Shown: piece by piece, positions 31,439-41,704 of the stretch
Layout: every line of letters starts with the position of its first letter
Position numbering within the stretch: position 1 is the first letter of the stretch
DNA from: Blastobasis lacticolella
Lineage: Eukaryota; Arthropoda; Insecta; Lepidoptera; Blastobasidae
Direction: 5' to 3'
Assembly (NCBI GenBank): GCA_905147135.1
Contig: LR990068.1
Span: 4,174,001-4,238,000 of the forward strand
DNA: 64,000 nucleotides
Program-made: the position numbers and the translations under genes
The notes under the pieces: model-generated
Told to the model about the DNA's origin: nothing
Database searches by the model: none
The model's input: only the letters and a program-made list of their open reading frames with translations

Positions 31439-32536
31439 TAGGGTGTTCTACCCGGGTACCCGGGCTCGGATATACCCGGGTATTTAAGATATTTTGTACC
31501 CGGGTACAATCCGAGCACTATACCCAGGTAAACGAGTACCTATATTAAAAAGATTCGTTGATGCAGCATAACGAATTTAAAGCAATTGTTTATAAATGCA
31601 TATTTACTCTGATAATACACTGATAAGTTGACTGTCAACAGTCAACTGAGAAAAAACAAATATACAGATTTGAAGGTTATGTTCACGCGTAGATAAATTA
31701 TTTTATGATAATTATTTTCTTTTCTTCGTAAGGCTGATTTTTTAAAACCTTTGGTTTCTAAATGGAATTTAAACATAGCAAAATAGTTTTAATATTTGTG
31801 AAACTAGCTTTGTTGTGGAGATAATTAAATGCCATTTGTGTTTGAATACGATTTCGGCCATTTGGCCGCCGCGGCTGCCGCGTAGATGGCCAAATCTGGA
31901 TGTCCAATTTTCACATATTTTGCAGCAAACGGCCATTTTTCGCTAATAACTCACCGAATGTTATATTCTATCGTCTCTGGTTTAACTGCGTAGACATATA
32001 AATAAATATGCTTGGATAAATTCACACAGCTCGCATCTAGCCCCAAAGTAGGCAAAGCTTGTGTTATGGGTAGTTACCCCCAAAGAAAATAATCTAATGA
32101 AGTAAGATCGCACAATCTCGATGGCCAACGTTAAATTATTCGTTGTTGTAAATTTTTTTTCATCATACAAAATTTTGTTTAGCGATAAATACACTTTTGG
32201 TTGAATGATTTTGACTTTTAGTAGAATAAACATGCAGTCGCCGCAGTTGGGCGAAATCATATTCAAACATAAATGGCGTTTCATCAGTTGTCCAATAAAG
32301 TACACTGATGTCCACAGTCACAAACCAAAAATTTTTTTCTGTTTTTTTGCCTTTTATTGACCTAAATGTATGGACATTGTCTGAAATAAATGATTTTTAA
32401 TTTTTTAATTGCAATTCGAAAACCAAAGGTTTAAAAAAACACCATTACATACATTTTATTAAAAAAGTAGCAAATACCCGGGTATTAAAAATAAAAATAC
32501 CCGGTACCTAAAAAAGTCGGGTACGCGAAAACCCTA
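31439..32536. mobile_element. hAT-like element with CCCGGGTA ends
   Basis: Ends TAGGGTGTTC and GAAAACCCTA with subterminal CCCGGGTACC arrays (31448-31530 and 32470-32525). Flanks GTTGATGC (31431-31438) and GTTGGTGC (32537-32544) are an 8-bp duplication with one change. 1,098 bp, no transposase. A SINE-B fragment (31985-32085) lies inside. Confidence 0.8.
31985..32085 (-). repeat. SINE-B 3' fragment within a hAT-like element
   Basis: CATCTAGCCCCAAAGTAGGC and AAAGCTTGTGTTATGGGT, inverted. Confidence 0.65.
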
Positions 32537-32627
32537 GTTGGTGCTATTCTACTCTGCCGGACACTACACGGCCACTACACACATGTCAAAGTGATAACTA
32601 CCCTCTTTTTTCGGCAGGAGTACTTAC

Positions 32628-32733
32628 CATATTGCAGGCAGGTACGTCAACAGACTCGTTGCGGTTCTTCAGCATGATACATTGACGTCGAAGCAGATGG
32701 GCATCATTGTTCTGCACAGCCATGTGGATCGGC
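32628..32733 (-). CDS. Ankyrin-repeat exon 1 found
   Basis: Minus-strand exon of 106 bp; acceptor CTTATTCCAG before 32733, donor GTAAGT from 32627. One leading base, then PIHMAVQNNDAHLLRRQCIM and LKNRNESVDVPACNM, ending in phase 0 as exon 2 requires. PIHMAVQNND is the first ankyrin helix. Together the four exons give five consecutive ankyrin repeat segments. Upstream exons (a Rel domain if Relish, or an N-terminal IkappaB region if Cactus) were not found in the window, so the gene may extend further right, around or beyond the gene at 37364-38643. Confidence 0.8.
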
Positions 32734-32779
32734 CTGGAATAAGACGGCTCTTCTCAACTGGGTTTTGTAGCAAAGTGTT

Positions 32780-33293
32780 TCTGGCTCAAACTAGTAGCTA
32801 GCTCCGATTTGGCTGGATCCGACCAACCGTCAGTTGCAGTTGATACTAATCCTTACGAAGTATAAAAAACAGTCGCGTTTGGATCCGGGGGACGCGGCCG
32901 GACGTCCGACCCAGTAGCCGTATTCACAATGGCTCGGAAATCGGATTCGGATACGGATTCGAGAAAGGACCCTGCAAAAGTTCTTTGGAAAATGTGGTTT
33001 CAGTTAATTTTGATGAAATTTTCATATGTTATAGAGAGTAGAGTTTCCGTGGAATCTATCGGGATTCTGAATAACAGTTTTCGAATCGTTCGATACGGAT
33101 TCGCCACTCACGAATTTCGTGTCGAATCGTTCGGAAACGGTTTCGAATCATTGTGAATACGGTTACAGGTCAGCTCGCCCGCGCATCCGAATTAATCCAA
33201 AAGCGACCTAATTTTGTACTACGTAAGGATTTGTGTCGACTGCAAGTGACGGTTGGTCGATTCCAGCCTCCAGGCAGGTCTGTTAGTGTTTAA
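32780..33293. mobile_element. Second copy of the 12023 MITE, interrupted by CWG-MITE copy 2
   Basis: GCTCCGATTTGGCTGGATCC and GACCAACCGTCAGTTGCAGT at the left are inverted at 33220-33280. It starts about 50 bp upstream of the acceptor of exon 32628-32733. Confidence 0.75.
32915..33165 (+). mobile_element. CWG-MITE copy 2 (251 bp)
   Basis: Ends TAGCCGTATTCACAATGG and GTGAATACGGTTA, with perfect CAG duplications at 32912-32914 and 33166-33168. Opposite orientation to copies 1 and 3. It carries a 75-codon ORF shared with copy 3 that I regard as incidental. Confidence 0.85.
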
Positions 33294-33440
33294 GGGGTCC
33301 AACTCGTAAGCGAGAGGTACCGGGTATCCCAGTGCAGCCATGTACGTACCCACCAATGACTCTTTTCTGAGAAAACATCGCGATTAAACCTGCACATTCA
33401 GGCGACTGAATGTGCAACTATGATCCAATCTGGTGAAACA
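33290..33440 (+). repeat. SINE-A head and 5' body
   Basis: CGTAAGCGAGAGGTACCGGG to GTGCAACTATGATCCAATCT, with a small deletion after CTTTTCTGAG. Confidence 0.7.
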
Positions 33441-33527
33441 TGTTGATCCGTTGGCTCATACGAAGCCGTTGCCTGTTCGATCACTCATTGTTGATTATTT
33501 CTTTATGTAAGTACCTACCTACCTAAT

Positions 33528-33790
33528 AATAAATAAATAAAAATCTTGGACAGATTCACACAGCGCCATCTAGCCCCAAACTAAGCAAAGCTTGTGCTAT
33601 GGGTGCTAGATTACTGATATACTACTTAAATGCTTTTTTTTTTAAATACATACTTGTTATACATAGAATACCCAGACCCGTAACAGAAATTAAAATTCAT
33701 CATTTCAATTTCTGCCCGACCGGGAATCGAACCCGGGACCTTTTGCGTGGCAGACCGACATGTTGACCAACTGAACCACTCAGGTCGTCC
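33528..33790 (-). repeat. SINE-B, complete copy (tRNA-derived SINE)
   Basis: Reference copy on the minus strand: a tRNA-like head with GAGTGGTTCAGTTGGTCAAC (A box region) and GGTCCCGGGTTCGATTCCCG (B box), then CAGAAATTGAAATGATG, a body with ATAACAAGTATGTATTT, the conserved 3' block TTTGGGGCTAGATGGCGCTG and an ATTT-rich tail. Confidence 0.85.
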
Positions 33791-33849
33791 ACTCAGGTAT
33801 GAAAATATTGAATTTGAATTTAATGACGTTTTCCAGTTAACACGGTCTT

Positions 33850-34045
33850 GCTCAGCTAACAATTTGGCGATCAAGTAATTACAGTGGAGCGACTACCACC
33901 TGACCTCCGTGATCCTGCTACCAGGGGAACCTGAACAGATTGGATCATGGTTACACGTTCAGTCGCCTGAATGTGCAGGTTTCATCGCGATGTTTTCCCT
34001 CACCGTAAGAGCGTCGGTTAGCATTCAACTAATGTCGGTCACGAG
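33850..34045 (-). repeat. SINE-A body
   Basis: AATTTGGCGATCAAGTAATT to AGCATTCAACTAATG on the inverted strand. Confidence 0.75.
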
Positions 34046-34254
34046 TACGTGCCTCCCTATATATGCAACCGTCATAAACATCTAGCCTCTCGCAGATGCA
34101 AGGAAGATAGCCTTGACTGCATTTACTGCCAACTGCGCTGCGCTACACTCATTTATCTGACAACTGTTTGAGTAGTTGCATGTTTTATGAGTAAACAAGC
34201 TATAAAACACTTTAATCTAGACAACAGTAGCTACTATTGTTACTAATATCAGCT

Positions 34255-34745
34255 GCTACTATGTTTTAGTAATGGGAGTCGAATCAAAAATTAATATTCG
34301 AATCAATTCGAATCATCCGGCAAAAGTTCGAATCATGATTCAAATTAACTGATTCGAATCATCATGTCGACTCGAATTCGAAAAGATATAAATAAATAAA
34401 AATACGTTGTTGAAGCTTAGATAGATCTAATTGTGAATTTACTTTAACTTATTGAACTTGAAAGAATTTTTGGGAGAAAAACTTTGTTTAAAACGAAAAA
34501 ACTTGAACGAATCCCTATTGTCGCATCTAAAAGGTGAGTTTGTCGAGCAATGACAGATTCGAATCAGGAAATTACTTCGAATCGGCTCGCGGATTCTAAT
34601 CAGATCGTGGATTCGAATCAACTCGACAGTTCGAATCAAGCGATGATTCGAATCAAGATAAAATCTCATTCGAATCGAGTTTTGACCGTCATGATTCGAA
34701 TCATTCGAATCAAACGTGATTCGAGTCCCATCTCTAACATAGTAT
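34255..34745. mobile_element. Palindromic element made of GATTCGAATCA repeats
   Basis: GATTCGAATC-type motifs occur more than fifteen times. The ends GGGAGTCGAATC and GATTCGAGTCCCATCTCTA are inverted, and ACTATGT flanking each end is inverted as well. The end TAGAGATGGGAC resembles hAT termini. No duplication could be fixed. Confidence 0.55.
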
Positions 34746-34811
34746 GCTTGTATGTTATACTCAAGTAAATACATAACGCCTTTCAAAAGGACGGTTCATA
34801 TCAAGAGATTG

Positions 34812-35025
34812 TATGATAAGTATGTAAAGAAAGAAAAATTATAAGTAGTTTATCAGTGGAAAGATGGACTGGTGGACCCGGCGCGACTTCGTTCGCGTAC
34901 TAGGTGTACTTTACCCTTTTGTCTTGCTTATCAACCTTCCTCTTGAATCACTCTATCTATTGTTTCAAACCGCATTAAAATCCGTTGCGTAGTTTAAAAG
35001 ATTTAAGCGTACATAGATACATTGG
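34812..35025 (-). repeat. SINE-B scrap followed by the low-copy repeat of 9600-9725
   Basis: TAAGTATGTAAAGAAAG...TATAAGTAGTTTATCAGTGG (34817-34860), then GCGCGACTTCGTTCGCG to TTAAAAGATTTAAGCGTACA (34885-35025), inverted relative to 9600. Confidence 0.55.
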
Positions 35026-35034
35026 GTCAGACGG

Positions 35035-35560
35035 TGGGAAACGACTCGTTAGCGAGAGGTACCGGATTCGAAGCATGAGGCGGCCATGTACCAGTGACTC
35101 TTTTCTGAGTTATGTACATTAGTTGAATACTAACCGATACTCTTACGGTGAGGGAAAACATCGTGATGAAACCTGCAAATTCAGGTAACTGAATTTGTAA
35201 CCATGATCCAATCTGGTCAGGTTCCCCTGGTAGTCGATCCGCTATTATTACCTGTAGCCGTATTCACAATGATTCGAAACCGTTTCCGAATGATTCGACA
35301 CGAAATTCGTGAGCGGCGAATCCGTGTCGATCGATTCGAAAACTGTTATTCAAAATCCCGATAGATTCCACGGAAACTCTACTCTCTACAACATATGAAA
35401 ATTTCATCAAAATTAACTGAAACCACATTTTCCTAAGAACTTTTGCGGGGTCCTTTGTCGATTCCGTATCCGTATCCGATTTCCGAGCCATTGTGAATAC
35501 GGCTACTGATCGCCAAATACAGGATCATGGTCAAGGCGGACCCCGGGCCCTCGTTCGTCC
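35035..35560 (+). repeat. SINE-A copy split by CWG-MITE copy 3
   Basis: 35035-35254 (ACTCGTTAGCGAGAGGTACC to ATTATTACCTG) continues at 35506 (CTGATCGCCAAATACAGGAT) to 35560. A ~40-bp internal deletion follows GGTAG. Confidence 0.8.
35255..35505 (-). mobile_element. CWG-MITE copy 3 (251 bp)
   Basis: Same ends as copies 1 and 2, perfect CTG duplications at 35252-35254 and 35506-35508. Insertion inside SINE-A fixes both boundaries. Confidence 0.9.
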
Positions 35561-35904
35561 GGTGATGAGTTTAGTGGATTGTTTTTATTATACAGGTTGT
35601 TGGGAAGTTTGTGCAAAACTTTAAAGCAGAATAGACCATTTGAACCCTATTTGTTTTAGACTTTTTAGAGTTTTTTGTACCAAAAGTGGTCTAGACAACC
35701 TAGCCTTTGTGACCAATAACGTTGAACAATATGTCATTGGAAAGGATTTTTAATATTCTACAACTTTTACTATGGCGACAACTCTCGAATCGTTGTGGGA
35801 AAAAAGTTATGGCCACTGGCCATATAGGCCGAATTTTTCAGTATGAAATGAAAAATTAAAATTAATTACAGAATACTGCAGCTAAGCAATACTTTTTTTA
35901 ATAG

Positions 35905-36135
35905 TATTGTGTTTCTGACGGTGAGTAAGGTCTCCAGTGCTCCATGGGGTGGGGATTTGGGGAACGGTGGCTTTGGCAGTGGAGGGGCATTTGCCTTTTT
36001 GCTGCCAGAGCAACGTGTTATAGAGGTGGGCAACGCATTGGCGATACTCATGGTGTTGCTAATGTCTATAGGCAGTGGTGACTACTTCCATCGGGTGGCC
36101 CGATTGCCTGCTTGCCTATCGTATATATAAAAAAA
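35905..36135 (+). repeat. LINE type C 3' end
   Basis: AGTATTGTGTTTCTGACGGT to GCCTGCTTGCCTATCGTATA and a poly-A tail. Confidence 0.7.
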
Positions 36136-36337
36136 AAATTAAAAAAAAATTGGCCATAACTTTTTTCCCACCGCGACTCGAGAGTTGTCGCCGTATTAAA
36201 AGTTGTAGAAAATGAAAAATCTTTTACAATGACATATAGCTCAAACGTTATTGGTCATATAGGCTGGGTTGTCTGGACCAAATTAGATTTTTTGTACCAA
36301 AGGTGGTACAAAAAAATAGTCATACTTTGAATAGAAT

Positions 36338-36590
36338 AGAATAGAATAGAATAACTTTATTGTTGAACTGTGTAGGTACATTTAGGTATTATAAATTATA
36401 TTTGTGAGTCTCAACAGTTTGCCCATTTCGGACATACAATATTTAAATAAGCAATAATGAAAAAGTAAAATTCACATCCATTTAAAACAATACCAAATAA
36501 AACTTGGTAATAAATCAAAATATGCAATGTCAAAATACGTAATAAATCAAAAATGTCAAATTCAAATTAACTTGTTTTGACTAAAACAAG
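36338..36590 (-). repeat. LINE 3' UTR with GAATA tail
   Basis: AATAGAATAGAATAGAATAA followed by CTTTATTGTTGAACTGTGTA; the same order begins the LINE at 40762-41525. Noncoding. Confidence 0.6.
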
Positions 36591-36659
36591 TAGGGTTCAA
36601 ATGGTCTATATTAGCTCTGCTTTAAAGCTTTGCACACATCTTCCCAACACATTGTATTA

Positions 36660-37148
36660 TAAAAAAAAACTAATTAACTAAAAAGTGACTGGATAAGTAG
36701 GTGATCTGGATGCTAGCCGCCTTGCCTCGCTGGATAAGGAGGCTAGCTATTGTTAATTGTTTTACTAAAGTAATTCTATCTATGACTACATTACATACGT
36801 GTCACTGTTTATTTTGGTAGCATAATCCGCATCATAAGTATCAAATCAGACTAGCTACTTGGGTTTGGGGCTCCCATTTCCGTACTTGGACTTAAATTCA
36901 GTCCTTTACTCCGGCTATTGTAGCCAGCCCAGCTCCTTCCGGAAGCCCAATAAAATCTAACAAGATATATTAATACAAAAATCTGTACCATACATATAAT
37001 GTATGGTACAGGTTTTTGAAAGATTTGCTAAATATAATGTAGACTTTTCAGTTACTCGACTAATATAATATATTGATATGGGTACCTATGAGTATTAGGT
37101 CTTTACCTATGAAATATGGCATTTGCAAGAAATTGAAAATTTTTCAAT
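36660..37148. other. No recognisable feature
   Basis: AT-rich; a short hairpin GTACCATACAT.ATGTATGGTAC lies at about 36986-37010. Confidence 0.35.
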
Positions 37149-37149
37149 T

Positions 37150-37345
37150 TCTTGCAAATGCCCGTAGGCTGCTGTAAGCCACAGTGTTTCCTTTGGACTA
37201 TGACATAGGATTGTTCAAGAGGTATATTAGAGGTCTCTTCAGAGGCGGGCAACGCATTGGTGACTCCCCTGGTATTACTGATGCCCATGGGCGGCAGTGA
37301 CCACTTTCCATCGTTTCCACTGTTTGTCTGCTGTATAATATAAAA
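37150..37345 (+). pseudogene. LINE type B 3' end next to the stop of the secretory gene
   Basis: CACAGTGTTTCCTTTGGACT to TGTTTGTCTGCTGTATAATA plus poly-A. It ends 20 bp from the stop codon of the gene at 37364, so the 3' UTR of that gene starts in this repeat. Confidence 0.7.
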
Positions 37346-37363
37346 AAAAAACTAACAAAAATC

Positions 37364-38643
37364 TTACAAATTGCCATCTTCATCTGGTATCATGCACAGT
37401 TTCCAGTCTATGTATGCTTGATAGCATAGAAGTTTCATCTTTTCTTCCTTGGTTACGTTCTCCAGGATCTCTGGGATGGCGATGTGGAAATGATCTTCCG
37501 GTTTCACCGGCACTAAAATCTCTGAGCCATCCAATAGCCTGATCATCGTTGAGTTTGGCAGCAAACTCGGCTTACTGTACGGTTCAGTCTGTTGTGAAAC
37601 AAGGTTCAGCAATTGCTCAGGATTTTCCGTTAGCATTTGCTCTTTACTTGCCGTTGACAGGTTTCCAATGCTTCCAATGCTGCCGTTGCTAGTTTCATCA
37701 ATGAAGAGTGCGTTCACGTCCTGTTTCAAATCCTGCAAAATTTGGGTCTCTTGTTTAACTTCTACTTTGACCGGTTTCTCTGCTTCTGATTTGGCTGGGG
37801 TTTCTGGGGATTTGTTAACCCCTTTCTTGTGAATGGCTTTTTTGGGGTCCACCACTATTTTCTTCTTATTATCCTTGACTACATACGGTGTGAGCGGTGC
37901 CCGTCTCACTCTTTTCCTTGGTGCCTCTTTGAACATTAAATCTATTGCGCTTTCGTCGGTCTGGCACGATTGCTCCTTGAAGCTCTTGCTTTCTTCCAGC
38001 TCAACAGTGTCCGTTTGGGAGACACTGTTGTTGAATTTCTTATGTAAAGTGAGCAAAGCAAGCATGCCCTTCACCTTCAACTCTTGGCTAATGACTGAGC
38101 ACAGCGCCAAGAACACTGTATCGTAATTACTCTGCCCGATCAATTTCGAAACACTATCTGATGTCTTTTCGAAGAACAGATCGTTCCCGCACGCTGTGTA
38201 TTTAGCAATGGTGCGACTGCAGTTCGATGGCAGGCTAAGTCTGTTTATTATAGTGACATTGTACTGGGTATTCCCCAAAAAGTCCCCCGCTTTCGACTCG
38301 TATATTACATCCTCCTTGAAGAAAGACCTCGTCGTATCGCTCACTGAACCATTTAGACTCCTCATTGGCTCAGCTGGCGCACCCAGGTTATTAATCAGGG
38401 TTATCTTGCCGTTCTTGTTCATTGTCAAAATAGGCATCGGAAACTTTGGAAGAATCGGACGATTCCGCAATGGGTTTATGACAATTTTGTTCTTTTCCGT
38501 CGATATGTTTCGCACCTCGGACATTGTGACCAATGTCCGTCCTTCAGGGTTTATATTATTGATTAAATCGGAAGTTGAACAGATAAATTGCGCGCCAACG
38601 TACAATAACACTAAAATAACAGGCACAAATTGCACCGAAACCA
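37364..38643 (-). CDS. Unrecognised secretory-type glycoprotein, large terminal exon
   Basis: An open exon of about 425 codons ending with TAA at 37364-37366. It begins with a hydrophobic leader (VSVQFVPVILVLLYVGAQFI), followed by a mostly polar protein with nine N-glycosylation sequons (for example NIS, NGS, NVT, NCS, NST), seven cysteines and a dibasic cluster APRKRVRRAPL at about residue 255 that could be a proprotein-convertase site. The end is CYQAYIDWKLCMIPDEDGNL. No ATG precedes the leader in frame: a TAA lies just upstream, and the first in-frame ATG falls about 40 residues inside. An acceptor-like TTTATTTCAG ends at 38644, so the start probably lies in an unseen upstream exon; a GTG at 38674 or a lost ATG are alternatives. 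I recognise no family. Confidence 0.7.
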
Positions 38644-38699
38644 CTGAAATAAACTTTCTCACATTTTCCAACACGTATTATGGATTATCACCACGATGA

Positions 38700-39540
38700 A
38701 TCACGAAAAACGGTAAACAGACACTCAACACCAATATCTAATACGAATTGTCGAACGAAATATCATTTTAGGTTCAATACCTCGCAGTCGTACGTTATCG
38801 CGCAACGCATTGAATTTATCTTTAGGTATTTAAGGTTGGATTTTTATTAGCGCGTCGGTCTAGTGTTGTGCAAGACGTCGAGACGGACAGAAGTGAAGTG
38901 CGGTACAAAACCGAAAATTGTAATAACATGACGCCACGACGCGCGACTTTGATAGACATTCCACTTCAATTTGCGCGACTATGTTGCGAGGTGAATAGAC
39001 AAGAAAGTGTGTTGGGCAGATGGAAGAAGCGTACAGCTCAGAAAAAAATGATAGATACACATTTAGTATTAAAAACAGTAGGCTTTTTGTAGTAGAACAC
39101 TTTGAGCTGACAGCTAAGAATGTGGATTCTTTACAAACTCCATTTTAACCTTGACCTGCCCACCACTAGTGTAAACGTCATGCACGAGAATCGCAGGGAA
39201 TTTCCCCATGGCCTGTCACTTTCTGGGATGCCAGAAGAAAAATCTACTTCGCCCACCGTGGCTTACTTTTTTATTACATCAGATAAAAATGAATTCTATT
39301 GTCACAATATAAGGTCTATTTTTGTATCACTTATGTATATTTTTACGCCCACTTCGGTTTTCAAAAAGCATTATACAATAATTTACCATATTTATTGTGT
39401 GATCTATTTTGATCTGCTATCTGATGACTTAGGTTGCCAGTTAAGCAAATGTGTACTCGGCTCTTACGTAGAGACTAACTAAAGGCCCTGCTATACGATA
39501 AAATCCGATTGCCCAATCAGCAGCCGTACCGCCTATTTCT
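38700..39540. other. Upstream region of the secretory gene; no clear feature
   Basis: Two ORFs (38868-39092, 39120-39482, plus strand) have no recognisable domain and no splice or promoter support. 39305-39335 resembles the arm of the 28055 MITE (GTCTATTTTTGTATCACTTA). Confidence 0.35.
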
Positions 39541-39562
39541 GATGTCTTGCTGTGATTGGTTT

Positions 39563-40235
39563 AAAGAATGAAACGGATAGTTGTGTGGCCGGATACCGGA
39601 TGCCGGATATCTGGCCAACCCATAAGCCGGATAGGCGCATATCCGGCGGCCGGATATTTGGCAGGACATAGTCTCTGAAAAGTCTGTGCAAGCTATGACA
39701 GTGGGCGGGGAAATGAGACAACTGCATGTATTTACGTGATTTCAAGTCTTCGTTTTAATACAAGTCATTTGAACTTTATTCTGAACAATTTTTCCGACCT
39801 CGGGCGGTAACCTCGATTCGAAAGATGGGTAATTAGCCCCAGCATCATGGACCAGAGTATAGTGAATGATTCTTTTAAGCTTGCATAAGAAGACAAACGA
39901 AACCGCATGCTACCTCTCAATGTAGGAGCAATTCGTATTTTAACGCAATTTGGAATCATTTATCTTTATTTACCTTAGCTTTACTTTGCAGAAATTATTT
40001 TTTTGCTAACCTATCTACTAAACGAACAACGGGTAGGTTTCAACCTAATCAACAGTGCTTTGATAAAGGAATATTTAGAATTTTTGGGATTACTTTTCCT
40101 ATTAATAAGTTCACTTTTACTTACTCTTCTTAAATTTTTTGCTATCCGGTATCCGGCCGGATATTAACACAGTTTCCGGTATTCGGCCGGATAGGCTTGA
40201 TACCGGATAGTAACCGGATATCCGTTTCATTTCTA
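39563..40235. mobile_element. Second hAT copy with CCGGATA repeats (~670 bp)
   Basis: Ends AATGAAACGGATAG and CTATCCGGTT...CCGTTTCATTTCTA; interior shares GGCAGGACATAGTCTCTGAA and GTGATTTCAAGTCTTCG with 3564-4848. The duplication is decayed (GGTTTAAA against GGTTAAAC). Shorter because it lacks the SINE-B and LINE insertions. Confidence 0.75.
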
Positions 40236-40361
40236 GGTTAAACTCATTGGATTAAAATGGCGGCGTACTATCGGTGGTAGGCGGTATCACTACAGGAGTC
40301 GTAATGCAGATTTCCAATAAAATGGGGATGACTGACTTATTCAATAATAAGTCATACTAAA

Positions 40362-40657
40362 CTAATACTAAACTTAAAAATAAAATGTTTATTAATATAA
40401 ACATAACTGTTAAAGGTTGAACGAAATGTAAAAATAAATATTTATAGAAGTTGGCACTATGTTCCATTATTATTACAACCTCTAAAATGGTTGGAAACTA
40501 TTGTCAAATACAATATTATCCAATACAACGTACCCAGTGTTTATATCCTGTTTGCTAAGAACCTATTTCAAGCGATTATCAATTACCAAAATTGTCGGGG
40601 CGCCATCTAGTGAGTGGTTAGGAATGCTTTAGATACCTATTGGAAAACTGCTTATTA
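40362..40657 (-). mobile_element. Family D element, partial
   Basis: Inverted relative to 44603: ACCTATTGGAAAACTGCTTA at its end, AATTACCAAAATTGTCGGGG and CAACGTACCCAGTGTTTATA inside. It lacks the far end. Confidence 0.75.
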
Positions 40658-40761
40658 GGCATCTAATAACATTTACATTGCCAAAAACAAACAGCTTGGA
40701 GCCCTTCGCGAAAACGCATTATCGTAATCGCAAATCTACATTAAAATTGCCTAAAAATTTG

Positions 40762-41525
40762 AGAATAGAATAGAATAGAATAAACTTTATTGCGTTAACT
40801 GTGTAGTTACATTACTGCAGATGGTTTTGCAAATAGGAAGAACAACAGTTTACCCATAGCGGGTATGCAATTACAATGTAAGCAAGTTACAATTTGCTTA
40901 ATTAAACTAAAAGGATATTTAATTAAAATAGACATTTCTGCAATAACAAATATAACGTACTTACTGTTTAAAGCATGAGTTGTAACAAGTAGGTATCTTA
41001 AATTAGATTATATTAGGTCTACTAGTGGGTTTTGTAGTCATAAAATTCTTTTAAGTTGTAAAATACATTATTAAAAAGAAATATTTTAGGTAAGTTTATT
41101 TTTAAATTTAGTGGAATCTAAAGCTTTTAATTCTACAGGCAAATGATTATATATTTTAATTCCTACTCTAAAAGCACTCTTATTATATATGTTATTGTTT
41201 GTAATAGGTACATTTATATCGTATATGTATCTATTACGTTTGTTTGTTCTGCCCTCTGCTGCGGTTTTAAAGTAAGACATATTATTTTTTAGGAAGGAGC
41301 TTAATTCCAGAATATATATATTCGTAAGTGTAAGATGTTGCTTTTCTCTAAAAACATTTCTTAGTGTTTCGTCGGAATACATATTATAAATTATGCGTAA
41401 ACATTGTTTTTGGAGTATAAAGGTAGACTGAACATTTACAGAGTTTCCCCAATATATAATTCCATATGACAAGAGTGGGTAAACATGGCCATAATAAGCA
41501 GCACGTGCAACTGAGCATGTAAAAG
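40762..41525 (-). pseudogene. CR1/Jockey-like LINE, C-terminal reverse transcriptase and 3' UTR
   Basis: The minus strand reads AAYYGHVYPLLSYGIIYWGN, then ILQKQCLRIIYNMYSDETLR and a terminal stretch NKSAFRVGIKIYNHLPVELK (open frame 41086-41472). This is the connection/C-terminal part of a CR1/Jockey-type LINE. The 3' UTR runs to a (TATTC)n tail at 40762-40785. 5'-truncated; the frame is intact for 128 codons, so it may be fairly young. Confidence 0.8.
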
Positions 41526-41704
41526 ATGATATATTAACAAATAGAATAACTCGCTTCGCTTGCTTATATTTTTAGCACTATCGGTCTTCACGATCTTATT
41601 TTATGCTACTATTATTAAAATCGCGCGTGGTTTTAAGGGGTAAAAAAAATTCGAAATTCATTCAATTAACTCCTTTTTATAAAAACTACGCAAGGTTTTA
41701 ATAT

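Larger units (their letters stand above)
31203..32575 (-). repeat. Family C copy split by a hAT-like element
   Basis: Left part 31203-31438 (CAGTCCACTGCAGGACTTAG to AGTGTAAGGGGTTGATGC), right part 32537-32575 (GTTGGTGCTATTCTACTCTG). Continuous Family C after removing the insert. Confidence 0.8.
35590..36655. mobile_element. Fold-back element interrupted by two LINE 3' ends
   Basis: Left arm 35590-35850 (GGTTGTTGGGAAG, GACAACTCTCGAATCG) is inverted at 36147-36337 and 36590-36655 (CGAGAGTTGTC, CTTCCCAACACATTG). LINE type C (35905-36135) sits at the centre and another LINE 3' UTR (36338-36590) in the right arm. Confidence 0.7.

Noticed and set aside
32929..33156. 75-codon ORF MARKSDSDTDSRK..., conserved at 35264-35491
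   Set aside because: Both ORFs lie within copies of the same MITE. Conservation reflects shared descent of the element, and the third copy (7959-8208) does not keep the full frame.
38868..39482. Divergent gene upstream of the secretory exon
   Set aside because: The two ORFs have no recognisable domain, and part of the region matches a MITE arm.
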